NCBI GenBank assembly: GCA_937885345.1
Contig: CAKZZH010000122.1
Span: 1-6,433, forward strand
DNA length: 6,433 nt
From: an uncultured Lachnospiraceae bacterium
Lineage (GTDB): Bacteria; Bacillota; Clostridia; Lachnospirales; Lachnospiraceae
Direction of reading: 5' to 3'
Under the pieces are notes generated by a model. The model searched no databases and had not been told where the DNA came from. It saw only the letters and a list, made by a program, of their open reading frames with translations. Position 1 is the stretch's first letter; each line of letters opens with the position of its first letter. Positions 6,213 through 6,433 of the stretch are shown here, one piece after another. The position numbers and the translations under genes were made by a program.

Positions 6213-6374
6213 TTGAGAATTGAACAGTGAAACAACCCTGAAAATTTCAAATTCATTTTTTGATTTTTTCAAAAAATCATTCAGTAACGTATGAGGTATC
6301 GGAAGATATCTCGAAGTTAAAAAACGGATGACTTAGTTAATAGCCAAGTTTATTCGAGTCGCAAGACAAACACT
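6213..6374 (+). other. 16S rRNA leader (pre-rRNA spacer, structured)
   Basis: Untranslated leader between boxA and the 16S 5' end, removed during rRNA maturation. It contains an A/T hairpin, TGATTTTTT (6261-6269) with AAAAAATCA (6271-6279), and a clean stem GAGGTATC (6293-6300) with GATATCTC (6305-6312) closed by a GGAA (GNRA-type) tetraloop. Part of the leader should pair with sequence beyond the 16S 3' end to make the RNase III processing stem, but that partner is outside the window. No protein gene fits here. Confidence 0.7.

Positions 6375-6433
<59 letters not shown>

Overview
The window most likely comes from an anaerobic, low-to-moderate GC Firmicute of the class Clostridia, probably a Lachnospiraceae-type gut or rumen bacterium. 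The evidence is the Gram-positive start of the 16S rRNA at the right edge, the strong GAGG-type ribosome binding sites, and the style of the three proteins. The genus cannot be fixed from this sequence.

Layout, left to right: (1) a short leader with a strong hairpin, cut by the left edge; (2) a plus-strand membrane chemoreceptor (methyl-accepting chemotaxis protein); (3) a short intergenic region between convergent genes, holding a perfect 28-bp palindrome; (4) a minus-strand MATE-family multidrug/toxin exporter; (5) a divergent 172-bp intergenic region with a readable promoter for the rightward gene; (6) a plus-strand, membrane-anchored clostripain-family (C11) cysteine peptidase with a disordered Gly-rich N-terminal tail and a Ser-rich linker; (7) a 454-bp non-protein region carrying a consensus-like promoter followed within about 50 bp by an intrinsic terminator, then a textbook rRNA promoter with an A/T-rich upstream element, a leader with a boxB/boxA-like antitermination signal, and (8) the first ~59 bases of a 16S rRNA gene, which runs off the window.

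The three protein genes do not form an operon; each appears to be its own transcription unit. Chemoreceptor and exporter are convergent, exporter and peptidase divergent. I see no defence system, CRISPR array, insertion sequence, phage gene or tRNA. The least ordinary parts are the compact promoter/terminator module between the peptidase and the rRNA promoter, which contains a competing (antiterminator-like) pairing, the inverted repeats around the rRNA promoter, and the architecture of the C11 peptidase.
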